Source: CALINF01 sp039990395 (GTDB lineage: Bacteria; Pseudomonadota; Gammaproteobacteria; Pseudomonadales; Halieaceae). From it: a stretch of DNA of 64,000 bases. The position numbers and the translations under genes are program-made. Every line of letters starts with the position of its first letter. The first letter of the stretch is position 1. This document shows positions 18,326 to 27,829 of the stretch, in pieces. The DNA lies in assembly GCA_039990395.1 (NCBI GenBank), contig JBDXFZ010000146.1, positions 682,001-746,000 of the forward strand, given 5' to 3'. The notes under the pieces were generated by a model that was given only the letters and a program-made list of their open reading frames with translations, searched no databases and was not told where the DNA came from.

Positions 18326-19318
18326 GTGAGCACAAACAGTTCTATCAGGCTGAACAAGTTTATCAGCGACTCGGGTCATTGTTCCCGTAGAGAGGCCGAT
18401 AAGCTCATCGACAGCAACCGGGTTAAGGTGAATGGCAAGCGACCGGAGCTAGGAACGCGCGTTGAATCAGGGGATGTAGTCACGATTGACGGACAAGAGG
18501 TGCTTGGGAGTATTCCCGATAAGTCTGACCGTGTTTATCTGGCCTACAACAAACCTGTAGGCGTAACTTGCACCACAGAACGTAGCGTGAAGGGTAATAT
18601 CGTGGATGCAATAGACCACGATGAGCGTATTTTTCCGATAGGCCGATTAGACAAACCATCAGAAGGACTAATCCTGCTCACCAGCGATGGTGATATCGTC
18701 AACAAGATTTTGCGCGCTGAGAACGCTCACGAGAAAGAGTACCTTGTGACGGTTAACAAGAGTATTGGCTCTGATTTTGCCGGAAAAATGTCCCGAGGCA
18801 TCCCGATTCTCGACACGATCACCAAGCCCTGCAAAGTAAGCGTAGTGGGGCGCTCGGCCTTCAAAATTACCCTCACTCAGGGGCTAAATCGACAAATTCG
18901 ACGTATGTGTGAGTACCTGGGTTACGAGGTTATCCAGCTCGTGCGCCTGCGTATCATGAGCGTAGAGTTGGGCAAACTAAAATCTGGTCAGTGGCGAAAT
19001 CTAAACCAACATGAGATGGAGCAGCTGAATTCGGCGATTGCTGGTTCTAAAGGTGAATCCAGTCGTCAATCTCGGCAATCTCCTAAGAAAAAGAGGAAGC
19101 CTCATCGTCACGGGAAACCCGCCAATAGCGATTCGGCTCCGGCTCGCAAATCATCCAGAAAATCGAAGTCGGGTAAGTCGGGACGGGCAGGAGAGAGTAA
19201 GAACGAGGGCAGGCGCGCCCAGTCGAAATCAAAGCACTCAGGAAAGCCAGCAAGACCTGGAAAGCCGGGCAGAGGTGGTGCAAAAAAGCCGGCTACCGGG
19301 CCGAGGCGCCGCAAGTGA
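18326..19318 (+). CDS. rluF: 23S rRNA pseudouridine synthase, RluF type
   Basis: Converts uridine to pseudouridine in 23S rRNA (position 2604 in E. coli). The start is GTG at 18326. An S4 RNA-binding domain occupies residues 8-55. The catalytic domain has Asp109 in GRLDKPSEGL, and the C-terminal NRQIRRMCEYLGYEV motif is typical of the RluB/E/F group. A lysine/arginine/serine-rich tail of about 95 residues (235-330) follows, predicted disordered and probably RNA-binding. It is longer than in E. coli. The next gene begins 17 bases later. Confidence 0.88.
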   Translation: MSTNSSIRLNKFISDSGHCSRREADKLIDSNRVKVNGKRPELGTRVESGDVVTIDGQEVLGSIPDKSDRVYLAYNKPVGVTCTTERSVKGNIVDAIDHDERIFPIGRLDKPSEGLILLTSDGDIVNKILRAENAHEKEYLVTVNKSIGSDFAGKMSRGIPILDTITKPCKVSVVGRSAFKITLTQGLNRQIRRMCEYLGYEVIQLVRLRIMSVELGKLKSGQWRNLNQHEMEQLNSAIAGSKGESSRQSRQSPKKKRKPHRHGKPANSDSAPARKSSRKSKSGKSGRAGESKNEGRRAQSKSKHSGKPARPGKPGRGGAKKPATGPRRRK

Positions 19319-19335
19319 TTACAGATTGACCGCCG

Positions 19336-20562
19336 ATGTCTGATGAGTATTCCCACTACGACGTGATCGTGCTGGGCGCGGGTGCGTCTGGTTTACTCTG
19401 CGCCTCTGTCGCTGCGCGCCGCGGTCTCTCAGTGTTGGTTCTGGAGAAGGCCAATAAGGTTGGCAAGAAGATTCTTATGTCCGGGGGAGGCCGGTGCAAC
19501 TTCACTAACTACGTCGTGGAGGCCGAGAACTTCATTTCCCGCAATCCGCACTTCTGTAAATCCGCGCTAAGCCAATACACCCAGTGGGACTTCATTGCCA
19601 TGGTGGAGCGCTACAGCATTGACTTCGAGGAGCGCAAGCACGGTCAGCTTTTCTGCGTTAACTCCGCTAAAGAGATTCTCGAAATGCTAATCAATGAGTG
19701 TGAATCGGGTGGGGTGTTGATTCGGTCCAAGTGCACGGTAGAGCGTGTGAAGGTAGACGAGGGGGCTGGCGGTAAAAAAGTGTATTCATTAGAAGCAACG
19801 CTGCCACAGGAAGCACTGAGCTTGACGTGTCAGTCACTTGTAGTGGCAACGGGCGCGCTCTCAATCCCTACTTTGGGTGGCAGTGGTTTTGGCTATGAGC
19901 TTGCCAGCCAATTCTCCATCCCCATGACGGATCGTCGGGCCGGGCTTGTCCCCTTTATGTTCACTGATGCCATGAAGCCGGTATGCGAGCAATTGTCCGG
20001 GCTGGCGGTTGAGGTGGCGATAACCTGTGGCAATCAGTCATTCCATGAAAATATCCTATTCACCCATCGAGGCATTAGTGGGCCAGCCGCATTGCAGATA
20101 TCCAATTATTGGTACCCGGGTCAAGCGTTAAGGATTGATTTACTGCCTGGGCTTGATGCTACTTCCTGGTTATTCGAACAGAAGCAATCCCATGGCAAAA
20201 GCCGGCTAAAAAGTCGTCTGCACGAACTGCTGCCAAAGCCACTGGTGGCGCAGTTGCAAGACCTGTGGAAACTGGGTGTCGCAGAGATACCTCTGGCTGA
20301 ATGTAGCGACCAGCGACTTGAGGAAATCGGTCAGCAACTTAACAGCTGGACTGTTAAGCCGTCTGCAACAGAGGGTTACAGAACAGCTGAGGTTACTCTG
20401 GGCGGTGTTGATACCGGCGCACTAAGCTCAAAGACTATGGAGGTCAAGAGTCAGCCGGGATTATTCTTCATAGGAGAAGTTGTAGACGTCACCGGGCATC
20501 TCGGCGGCTTCAACTTCCAATGGGCATGGTCGTCGGGGTATGTAGCTGGGATGAATTGCTAG
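19336..20562 (+). CDS. BaiN/HI0933 family FAD-dependent flavoprotein
   Basis: 408 residues. It starts with the FAD-binding GAGASG motif (14-19), followed by the family signature KVGKKILMSGGGRCNFTN. It closes with the FIGEVVDVTGHLGGFNFQWAWSSG region typical of this family. Related proteins include BaiN, which reduces bile-acid intermediates, but most members have no proven substrate. It sits 17 bases after rluF and is probably co-transcribed. It ends 61 bases from the convergent AsmA gene. Confidence 0.9.
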   Translation: MSDEYSHYDVIVLGAGASGLLCASVAARRGLSVLVLEKANKVGKKILMSGGGRCNFTNYVVEAENFISRNPHFCKSALSQYTQWDFIAMVERYSIDFEERKHGQLFCVNSAKEILEMLINECESGGVLIRSKCTVERVKVDEGAGGKKVYSLEATLPQEALSLTCQSLVVATGALSIPTLGGSGFGYELASQFSIPMTDRRAGLVPFMFTDAMKPVCEQLSGLAVEVAITCGNQSFHENILFTHRGISGPAALQISNYWYPGQALRIDLLPGLDATSWLFEQKQSHGKSRLKSRLHELLPKPLVAQLQDLWKLGVAEIPLAECSDQRLEEIGQQLNSWTVKPSATEGYRTAEVTLGGVDTGALSSKTMEVKSQPGLFFIGEVVDVTGHLGGFNFQWAWSSGYVAGMNC

Positions 20563-20623
20563 CTCTCGCGCGGGGTGGTGGTGTGTGCAGTTGATAGAAA
20601 CAACTGCATTTCCCGCATCGTGT

Positions 20624-22654
20624 TCAGCAACCTGGTGTCGGCTCAAGCTCCTGTGTGCGTGGCCCTATCGGCAGAGAGCAAACATCGTTGCCATCCTTTG
20701 GTAGTTCCTTCTGGAAAAGTCGCTTGAAAGGGGTGGTGACAGGGCTGATTGCAAAACTCACGGCGGTGGTGCCCAGCGTTAATGCGCCTCCTTTCATGCT
20801 CACGCGAAAGTCATCAAATTCGCCTTTTACCTTCAAGGGAGTGGCGAGACCGAAAAATTCAGCCTTTTTGGCCTTGGGTGTTGCGACCAGGTTGAAACTT
20901 CCGTCGGCGAAGCTCACCTTACCTGCACCGCAGATCCGAATTCTGGAGGTATCCACGGCAATTTGCTCTGCGGTCATAACACCCTCGTTAAGTCGAAAGC
21001 GGCTGATCATGCAGTTCACTTCGGAGCCATGCTTACCCTTGCTAGCCGAAGAGACTACAGATGAGAGTAGATTGACAGCCCACAGGTCAACGAGTCCTGA
21101 TTGCAGTCCCGTTGGCTTTGCCGAAACATCGAAATAGCCATCTGCACCGGCCAATAGGTTGGCATTGCTTGCTGTCGAGCTAACATCGAGGTCGACGTTA
21201 ATTATACCGCCCACTTCACTGGCCGGATCGGACAAACGGCTCAGTACGCCGAAGTCGAAGTTGTCGATTTTCACCTTCAATGAGGCGTGTGACGCCACTT
21301 TCCCCGGCTTCAGCGAGGCTTGCACGAGCAAAGATGCCTGGGGTAGCTGCAACTGCAGTGGAGCCAACTCGATTCTGCCGCTTTTCAGGGTGGCACTAAG
21401 GTTAGCACTGCCTAAGAAGTCTTCACCTGATCTAACTTCACCCACTTTTACGGAAAGTTCGACATCAGCCCTTTGTAGTGCTTGCGCACTTAACAATTTT
21501 TCAGGCCTTGCAGCTTGCTCTTCGGGCAGATCAGTGGCCGCACTTTGTGACGCATCATCGGTTGCTACAGAATCTGTCGCTCCATTCTCAGCTGTCCAGT
21601 CGCCTGTGTCGAAATCGCGGAGCTGAATATTTTCTGCCGCGAGTTCGATTCGCGCTACTGGATGTGTGCCAGTCCGATCCAGTACCGCGCTACCCGACAG
21701 TTTACTGTCCTTAACGATCGCCTCTAGCGTGGTGAGCTCTAGCTTGCCTGGCGTTACGTGTAAGTTAGCGGTGAATTGGTAGTCCTGGATAGGGGGTAAG
21801 TCCAGGCGTAACAAGTTATTCAGGCTGCTGAGGTCTGCGCCTTGTGTAGCTAGCCTTAGTCTCGAGCTTCGACTGCCACGAAGTGCGTCACTACGGCCCG
21901 TAAACACCAGTTTTGTCTTCGCGATTTCGAACTCAGCCTCAAGTTCGGCACGCGTCATGGCCAGGAACCCGGCCAGCGAGCTCGCATTTAAGTTAAGTGT
22001 GAACGTTTCTTCCAGTAGCTTACCGTTCAACTCAAGCTGCATGGGTTCGCCCAGAGGCGCGCTGCCTTGAGCGCGCTCCAATGCAAACGTCAGTGGCGGC
22101 TCCATAGCATCTGTAAAGTGAATTTGAATGTCCTCTAGCACGATTTCGTCTACTGACAGGCTGGTGAGTCGAGCCGCCTCTTTTACCTCTGGATCAGTTT
22201 CAGTCTCGTTGTCTGCAACAATCACGTCGTTGGATTCCGCTTCATCGAACACCCAATTCGTTCGACCATTGTTGTTTCGGACAAGATTAAGCTCTATCCC
22301 ATTCACGCGAAATTCACGGATAGATATTCTGCGCTGTAGCAGAGGTACTAAACCAACGGTGACACGTGCAAGATTCATGGTGGCCATGTCGGCAGACCCA
22401 GAACCGTCGTCGGAAAAGCCGGTTGGATTACTGATACGCAGTCCCTGAATTTCAAAATAGGGCCACAGTGACGTGGTGACTGTAATGTTGCCATCAACCT
22501 TTACATCGCGCCCCAATGACTGGCTGGCAGTCGATTCAATCATTCCCTTGTAAGTAGAAACGTCTATCGGGATCCGCAATAGTGATACTGCCAAAATGGC
22601 CACCAACGCCAGACCTAATGCGACGCTGATTAGGGTAAACAGTATTCTTAGCAT
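20624..22654 (-). CDS. AsmA family protein
   Basis: 676 residues. One N-terminal transmembrane helix (about 4-24) is followed by a large beta-rich periplasmic domain. The segment GRDVKVDGNITVTTSLWPYFEIQGLRISNP is the AsmA-family start. AsmA-like proteins are linked to outer-membrane assembly and to inter-membrane lipid transport. The middle contains a polar linker (about 365-385) between two domains. The gene is monocistronic and divergent from the ABC exporter. Confidence 0.87.
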   Translation of the reverse strand: MLRILFTLISVALGLALVAILAVSLLRIPIDVSTYKGMIESTASQSLGRDVKVDGNITVTTSLWPYFEIQGLRISNPTGFSDDGSGSADMATMNLARVTVGLVPLLQRRISIREFRVNGIELNLVRNNNGRTNWVFDEAESNDVIVADNETETDPEVKEAARLTSLSVDEIVLEDIQIHFTDAMEPPLTFALERAQGSAPLGEPMQLELNGKLLEETFTLNLNASSLAGFLAMTRAELEAEFEIAKTKLVFTGRSDALRGSRSSRLRLATQGADLSSLNNLLRLDLPPIQDYQFTANLHVTPGKLELTTLEAIVKDSKLSGSAVLDRTGTHPVARIELAAENIQLRDFDTGDWTAENGATDSVATDDASQSAATDLPEEQAARPEKLLSAQALQRADVELSVKVGEVRSGEDFLGSANLSATLKSGRIELAPLQLQLPQASLLVQASLKPGKVASHASLKVKIDNFDFGVLSRLSDPASEVGGIINVDLDVSSTASNANLLAGADGYFDVSAKPTGLQSGLVDLWAVNLLSSVVSSASKGKHGSEVNCMISRFRLNEGVMTAEQIAVDTSRIRICGAGKVSFADGSFNLVATPKAKKAEFFGLATPLKVKGEFDDFRVSMKGGALTLGTTAVSFAISPVTTPFKRLFQKELPKDGNDVCSLPIGPRTQELEPTPGC

Positions 22655-22927
22655 GGCGGGCTGCCTGTTTGGTCTATGCTCATTATTTTGATTGGAGTAG
22701 CTCTGCGACAGTTTAAGACGTTTGGACTGTATGTTGAAGCGCTTGTCGCGGCTGCCGCTCGATACGGCTTTAGAAGCAGCGCATTGACGCTGTTTAGAAG
22801 GATAGTACTCGACAACTGCGCTTTGGTTAGGGCAATCAATCGACGCGGGAATGGGCGAGTTGGCTACTATGGCCTATACTGCCCGGCCGACGTTTTATTG
22901 TCATCGCTTTGTAACCCTAGGATCAGA

Positions 22928-24706
22928 TTGAAAGCCACCAGCCGAGAATCCAATGCTCGTTTTTTCTTCCGCTATGTCCTGCATCACAAACGGGCGTATG
23001 GGTGGGGCATTGTGTTTATTTTCCTCACCAACTGGCTGGCTGTTTCAATCCCATTGTATTTGGGTGAAAGCATTGACCTGCTCAGTAGCGACACACTCGG
23101 ACAACAGCAAGATGCGTTGATGTACAGCATCGGCGCGGTGGTGGTATTTGCCTTGCTGATGGTGGTTACGCGAACGGTATCGCGGATACTGTTTTTCAAC
23201 CCGGGACGCGCGATTGAGAGAGAGCTCAAAGACGATGCCTTTGCCAAGCTTACAAAGATGCGACCAGCGTTTTACCGCGAGCACGAAACGGGTGCACTAA
23301 TTTCCATCGTTAACAACGACATCAATGGGGTTCGGGCGCTGGCGGGTATAGTGATGTTGCAGGTGTTCAACATTCTCTTCGCGCTATCTCTGACGCCGCT
23401 AAAGATGTACCAGATCTCGCCCAGCCTTACGCTTTACTGCATCCTGCCTGTTGTGATCACGTTTGCCATCGCGCACAAGGGTATCGCGTTCATGCGTAGG
23501 ATGATGCGGATACGTATGGTGGAGTTACAAGAGATGTCGTCTACCACTGTAGGTTTTTTGTCTGGCATCGAGGTGATTAAGTCCAACCATATTCAGGACT
23601 GGGCTGAGGCGACGTTCGACAAGGAGAATGGCAAGATACTCGACCGTTCTCTGCGTCTCTCCTTAGTGCGTACAGTGGTAATACCCGTTATTGCCTATAC
23701 CGACCGTCTGCTGAAGGTGTTGATACTGGCAGTGGGGGGCGGCTATTTGATTCAGGCTGAGCTGTCGCTGGGCGATCTTACGGCACTCCTTTCTTACGCA
23801 GCACTATTAGCGATGCCTTTCATCTCTCTAGGCATGGTTTTGTCAGCATTGCAGACGGGGGTCGTGTCTTTAGAGAGCATGCGTCGCATATTGGATCAAC
23901 CCGAACATCAACAGGATAAGCAGCATCTACAACCTGCCAAGCGCGAGGCACTGTTTTCACATCATCTTCGTGTTAAAAACCTCAGTTACACTTATCCCGG
24001 GAGTGATACACCAGCACTGAGTAATGTCAGTTTTGAGATCAAGCCAGGGCAAATGGTGGGCATACTGGGTAAAGTGGGATCGGGTAAGACAACCTTGGTG
24101 AACTGCCTCAATAGCCATCTTGAAGTTGCGCCAGAGTCCATTTTTATTGACGATATCGACATTACTTCGTTGTCGCGGCAAGATTTACGCAGTGCCGTAC
24201 GAACCATCACGCAGGACCCTTTTCTCTTTTCCGATACGGTCACACAGAATATTCAATTTGGCGGCGGTGATCCGGCTGATCCATTGCCAATGGAGCGGGC
24301 GCTGTACCAAAGCGATATGCTGGATGAAGTGCAGCAGTTTCCCGAGCAGGAGGAAACTCTTGTGGGAGAGAAGGGCATACTGTTGTCAGGTGGGCAGAAA
24401 CAGCGTCTGAGTCTTGCCCGTGGGTTATATACCCCATGCAAGCTTATGGTTTTGGATAATGTACTGTCTGCAGTCGACAACGAAACAGAGCGTTTTCTGC
24501 TAGACCAGATATTCAATCAGGCTCGCAGTTCTGCAACGTTGATTGTCTCTCATCGTGCTACCGTGCTGGAAAAGGTCGATACGATCCTGGTATTGAACAG
24601 CGGTCGGATAGTGGCGCAAGGTACGCATGCGCAATTGCTGCAGAGCTCGCAGGAATACCGACACACATGGCAGCTGCAACAGCACGCCAGTGAGGTTGTC
24701 GCATGA
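22928..24706 (+). CDS. ABC exporter half-transporter, subunit A (MdlA/YheI-like, degenerate catalytic site)
   Basis: Membrane plus ATPase half of a heterodimeric type IV ABC exporter, about 592 residues from a TTG at 22928. That start is preceded by AGGATCAG and gives the usual family length. The frame is open to 22676, but the extra 84 residues look non-coding. Six transmembrane helices are followed by an NBD with Walker A GKVGSGKT and signature LSGGQKQR. After Walker B the catalytic Glu is replaced by Asn511 (LDNVLSAVD). It overlaps the partner gene by four bases (ATGA). Substrate is unknown; lipid, drug or peptide export is possible. Confidence 0.88.
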   Translation: MKATSRESNARFFFRYVLHHKRAYGWGIVFIFLTNWLAVSIPLYLGESIDLLSSDTLGQQQDALMYSIGAVVVFALLMVVTRTVSRILFFNPGRAIERELKDDAFAKLTKMRPAFYREHETGALISIVNNDINGVRALAGIVMLQVFNILFALSLTPLKMYQISPSLTLYCILPVVITFAIAHKGIAFMRRMMRIRMVELQEMSSTTVGFLSGIEVIKSNHIQDWAEATFDKENGKILDRSLRLSLVRTVVIPVIAYTDRLLKVLILAVGGGYLIQAELSLGDLTALLSYAALLAMPFISLGMVLSALQTGVVSLESMRRILDQPEHQQDKQHLQPAKREALFSHHLRVKNLSYTYPGSDTPALSNVSFEIKPGQMVGILGKVGSGKTTLVNCLNSHLEVAPESIFIDDIDITSLSRQDLRSAVRTITQDPFLFSDTVTQNIQFGGGDPADPLPMERALYQSDMLDEVQQFPEQEETLVGEKGILLSGGQKQRLSLARGLYTPCKLMVLDNVLSAVDNETERFLLDQIFNQARSSATLIVSHRATVLEKVDTILVLNSGRIVAQGTHAQLLQSSQEYRHTWQLQQHASEVVA

Positions 24707-26526
24707 GGGCCGATTCAGCAACACAAGACGCAGAAACAAAACCAACCCCATTGCGTCAGCAGCTGCGATGGGGGTTGGTGCAGCGCTTTCTAGGCCACTT
24801 CAGGCCATACCGCAAGCAGGTAATTCTGGGGCTCAGTCTAATTCCAGTTTCAGTCACCTTCGCCATATTGTTTCCGTGGTTGATCATGCGCATCATCGAC
24901 AACCAGTTAGTACCAATGCAGGCAGAGGGGCTTGTGCTGTCGTGTTTGGCATTAGCCGGAGTTTTGTTGGGTAATTTTCTGGCGGATGCGGTATTTAATT
25001 ATTCGCTTCAGTCGGCGGCACAGTATGCGATTCGTGATATTCGTGCGGAAATGTTCAATCGCGTGCTGCATTTTCCGCGACGTTACTTCGATAAAACCCC
25101 TATGGGCGTTACGCTCACGCGCCTAACTAGTGATCTGGAAGCGATCAGCGAATCCTTTACGCAAGGCTTGTTGAGCATGATTCGCGATGTGTTAATCACC
25201 TTGGCGCTGTTGGTCTTTTTGATGTTCATCAGTTGGCAGCTCACCCTGGTGCTACTGCTGATTGGTCCTCTGATTTACTACATCACCGAAATGCTCAGGC
25301 GGCGCCTGCGTGATACCTACCTGCGTGCCCGTGTGGTGTTATCCCAGGGTACAGGCTATCTGCAGGAGTGTCTTAGCGGCATTAAGACGGTGCAGCTTTA
25401 TAACGCCGAAGCCGAGGTGCACAAGCGGTATGCCACGTATACCGAGGAGTTTCGTGAAGCCCAATCGAAATCAAACCTATATGACTCCGCTCTGTATTCC
25501 ATTATTGAGGGTATTACTACTGTCAGTATGGGGCTCATTATCTGGTATGGCTCTAAGGAGATTTTGGCCGCGACGATCACGCTTGGCGTATTGGTCGGCT
25601 TTATTAATACGCTCGATAAGATATTTGTACCCATTCGCGACTTTACGTCGCAAATGGCATCTATTCAGCGTGCATTCGCGGCCTTCGATCATATTGAAGA
25701 AATTTACGAGGAAGAAACAGAGCTGGAAGATAGCGCCGGCGTGCAGCCGCTCAGCGCGGTGCAGCGAGCGCAGTTGGATGCGTTCAAGTCACTTGAGTTT
25801 ATCGATGTCAGGTTTCGCTATAGCGACGATGGCCCCTGGGTATTGCAAGGTGTTTCCTTCAGCCTGACCAAGGGTAGCAAAATTGCACTTGTGGGGAGTA
25901 CGGGATCGGGAAAATCGACAATACTGCGCCTGCTCACAAAGACTTATGGTAACTATGAGGGCTCAATCAAGCTCAACGGCATTGAGTTAAAGCAGATTCC
26001 AAAAGCGGAGGTGGGTCAGTTCTTTTCTCTGATGCAGCAAGAGGTTTTCCTGTTCAACGAGAGTATTGCATTTAATATCGGGCTGGAGCGCCAGTCTTCA
26101 AACCCTGACTTTATTACGGATGCTGCTAAATATGTATACGCCGATGAATTTATCGAGCGTTTACCCGGGCGATACCAATTCGAACTGCAGAGCAATGGTG
26201 GCAACTTATCTGCAGGGCAGGCTCAGCTGGTTGCGTTTGCCCGAGCTATTGCCAGTGGCAGCGAAGTCGTGATGTTGGATGAGGCCACCAGCTCCGTAGA
26301 TTCAGTGACCGAGCAGCTGATTCAGAAGGCGATTGATCATGTGTTTGAAGAAAAGACAGTGATTGCGATAGCGCATCGGCTAAGCACCATTCAACATTCG
26401 GATGAAATTCTGGTGCTTGACGGTGGCACCATTGTCGAGCGCGGTACCCACAGTGACTTAATGGCAGAGGCAGGCTTCTACGCGAACCTTGTGAGTCAAC
26501 TTGATGCTGAGTCGGGGCTTACCTGA
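24703..26526 (+). CDS. ABC exporter half-transporter, subunit B (MdlB/YheH-like)
   Basis: Partner of the preceding half-transporter, 607 residues. Six N-terminal helices carry the family signature RYFDKTPMGVTLTRLTSDLEA around 125-145. The NBD has Walker A GSTGSGKST, an intact Walker B with Glu527 (LDEATSSVD), and an altered signature LSAGQAQ. The altered signature pairs in space with the Asn-substituted Walker B of subunit A. The dimer is thus expected to have one active and one degenerate ATP site, as in known heterodimeric exporters. Start overlaps the upstream stop by four bases. The following 223 bases (26527-26749) hold no gene or terminator I can recognise. Confidence 0.9.
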   Translation: MRADSATQDAETKPTPLRQQLRWGLVQRFLGHFRPYRKQVILGLSLIPVSVTFAILFPWLIMRIIDNQLVPMQAEGLVLSCLALAGVLLGNFLADAVFNYSLQSAAQYAIRDIRAEMFNRVLHFPRRYFDKTPMGVTLTRLTSDLEAISESFTQGLLSMIRDVLITLALLVFLMFISWQLTLVLLLIGPLIYYITEMLRRRLRDTYLRARVVLSQGTGYLQECLSGIKTVQLYNAEAEVHKRYATYTEEFREAQSKSNLYDSALYSIIEGITTVSMGLIIWYGSKEILAATITLGVLVGFINTLDKIFVPIRDFTSQMASIQRAFAAFDHIEEIYEEETELEDSAGVQPLSAVQRAQLDAFKSLEFIDVRFRYSDDGPWVLQGVSFSLTKGSKIALVGSTGSGKSTILRLLTKTYGNYEGSIKLNGIELKQIPKAEVGQFFSLMQQEVFLFNESIAFNIGLERQSSNPDFITDAAKYVYADEFIERLPGRYQFELQSNGGNLSAGQAQLVAFARAIASGSEVVMLDEATSSVDSVTEQLIQKAIDHVFEEKTVIAIAHRLSTIQHSDEILVLDGGTIVERGTHSDLMAEAGFYANLVSQLDAESGLT

Positions 26527-26749
26527 GTCCATTGTTTGGCGAGTAACTGAGCCAACTGCAGCAACCAACCGTAAGTAACTGGAGAGACACGTAATAGCGA
26601 ACAGCGCAGCGTGGTGAGGGAGTATGTCCCGTGAACGCATTGCTTGCCAAAGCAATTGGCTGGGTGCGCCTGCGCGCTTACGGAGTCCGTCTGCAGGCTT
26701 GGTTGAAGCCTGAGATTTTTGCGTCCGATAGATCAAGTATGAGAGGGCT

Positions 26750-27304
26750 GTGGCTGTGATTGGTTATTTCTTTAGGTTGCTAGGTTTTGCGCTGTTGCTG
26801 CCAGCACTCACTGCTTGCACATCAGTTACGGTGCAGGATTACGCGGGTAATACACCGCAGCTTGTGCCTGAGGAGTTCTTTGATGGCAGGCTGACAGCCC
26901 ACGGTGTGCTCAAAAATCGCAGTGGAAAAGTTATTCGCAGTTTTAATGTCGAAATCAAAGCCTATTGGCAAGACGGTGTGGGAACCTTGGAAGAGGATTT
27001 TCTGTTTGATGATGGCGAGATCGATCGCCGCGTGTGGACGCTAACGCCCAACGGTCCGGGTCGCTACACGGGTACCGCAGGCGATGTGGTTGGAGGCGGA
27101 GCTGTTACCGTCGCCGGCAACAGTATGTTTCTCGACTATGTACTCAGAATTCCCTACAAGGGCGATACGCTGGACATACGCGTTGATGATCGCATGTATC
27201 TGGTTAACCCTAATGTGCTGATGAACGAGTCACGCATGATTAAATTTGGTTTCGAGGTAGGCGAAATATTATTGGTTATTGAGCGGCGATCGCAGGACAG
27301 CTGA
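26750..27304 (+). CDS. DUF3833 family lipoprotein
   Basis: 184 residues from a GTG start preceded by GAGAGG. The N-terminus is a lipoprotein signal with a lipobox ending in LTAC, so Cys at about residue 23 is probably lipidated. The body (YAGNTPQLVPEEFFDGRLTAHG...) matches the DUF3833 family of proteobacterial lipoproteins with a beta-barrel, lipocalin-like look. The function is not established. The next gene starts within a few bases, so the two are probably co-transcribed; family members are often found next to DUF3429 proteins. Confidence 0.87.
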   Translation: MAVIGYFFRLLGFALLLPALTACTSVTVQDYAGNTPQLVPEEFFDGRLTAHGVLKNRSGKVIRSFNVEIKAYWQDGVGTLEEDFLFDDGEIDRRVWTLTPNGPGRYTGTAGDVVGGGAVTVAGNSMFLDYVLRIPYKGDTLDIRVDDRMYLVNPNVLMNESRMIKFGFEVGEILLVIERRSQDS

Positions 27305-27305
27305 G

Positions 27306-27746
27306 GTGAACACGCGCAGGACAATGCAGTGGCTTGGCTATGCAGGTACGCTGCCCTTTGCCGGCTTTGCCTTTGGGACCTTACTGGCTGAGGGCTATCT
27401 ACAGGCATTATCCCAGCAGGGCTTTGTTATTTATTCGCTAGCGATATTGTGCTTTCTGGCAGGAACGCTCTGGGGTTCAGCTTCATCTTATTCCGATACC
27501 GCCTCGATGCTTCGCGTGCTGGTGAGCAATGGGTTGGTACTTTTCGCCGCTCTTAGTGTTCTCACAGCGCAAGCACTTCTGGCCGCCGCTCTATTGATGC
27601 TCGGGTATCTGGCTGTTCTGTGGTTCGAGCGCAACTCCTCTGACAACCCGGCTTGGTACGTTAGCTTGCGCACCCGTTTGACCCTTATCGTTGTACTTAT
27701 CCACCTATGCTATCTATTAGCTATGATTTTTCGGAACGGGCATTAG
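27306..27746 (+). CDS. DUF3429 family membrane protein
   Basis: About 146 residues with four to five hydrophobic helices. The pattern YAGTLPF near the N-terminus, followed by 'YSLAILCFLAGTLWGSA', is the DUF3429 signature. I prefer the GTG at 27306, two bases after the upstream stop. An in-frame TTG at 27279 overlaps the previous gene. The inner-membrane location is clear. Function is unknown. Confidence 0.85.
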   Translation: MNTRRTMQWLGYAGTLPFAGFAFGTLLAEGYLQALSQQGFVIYSLAILCFLAGTLWGSASSYSDTASMLRVLVSNGLVLFAALSVLTAQALLAAALLMLGYLAVLWFERNSSDNPAWYVSLRTRLTLIVVLIHLCYLLAMIFRNGH

Positions 27747-27829
27747 CAGCAGTATTGCGGGCCAATACAAATGTGTGTCGACATCCTATACTAGGCGTCC
27801 ATTTTTTCACCCGTCTCAGGTAGGGTCAA

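Noticed and set aside
22676..22927. N-terminal extension of ABC subunit A
   Set aside because: Frame is open, but the 84 residues do not look like an ABC exporter start; TTG 22928 has a ribosome site and gives the usual length.
26458..26736. 92-codon minus-strand ORF after the ABC exporter
   Set aside because: Overlaps the exporter end, has no family likeness, no ribosome site and mixed composition.
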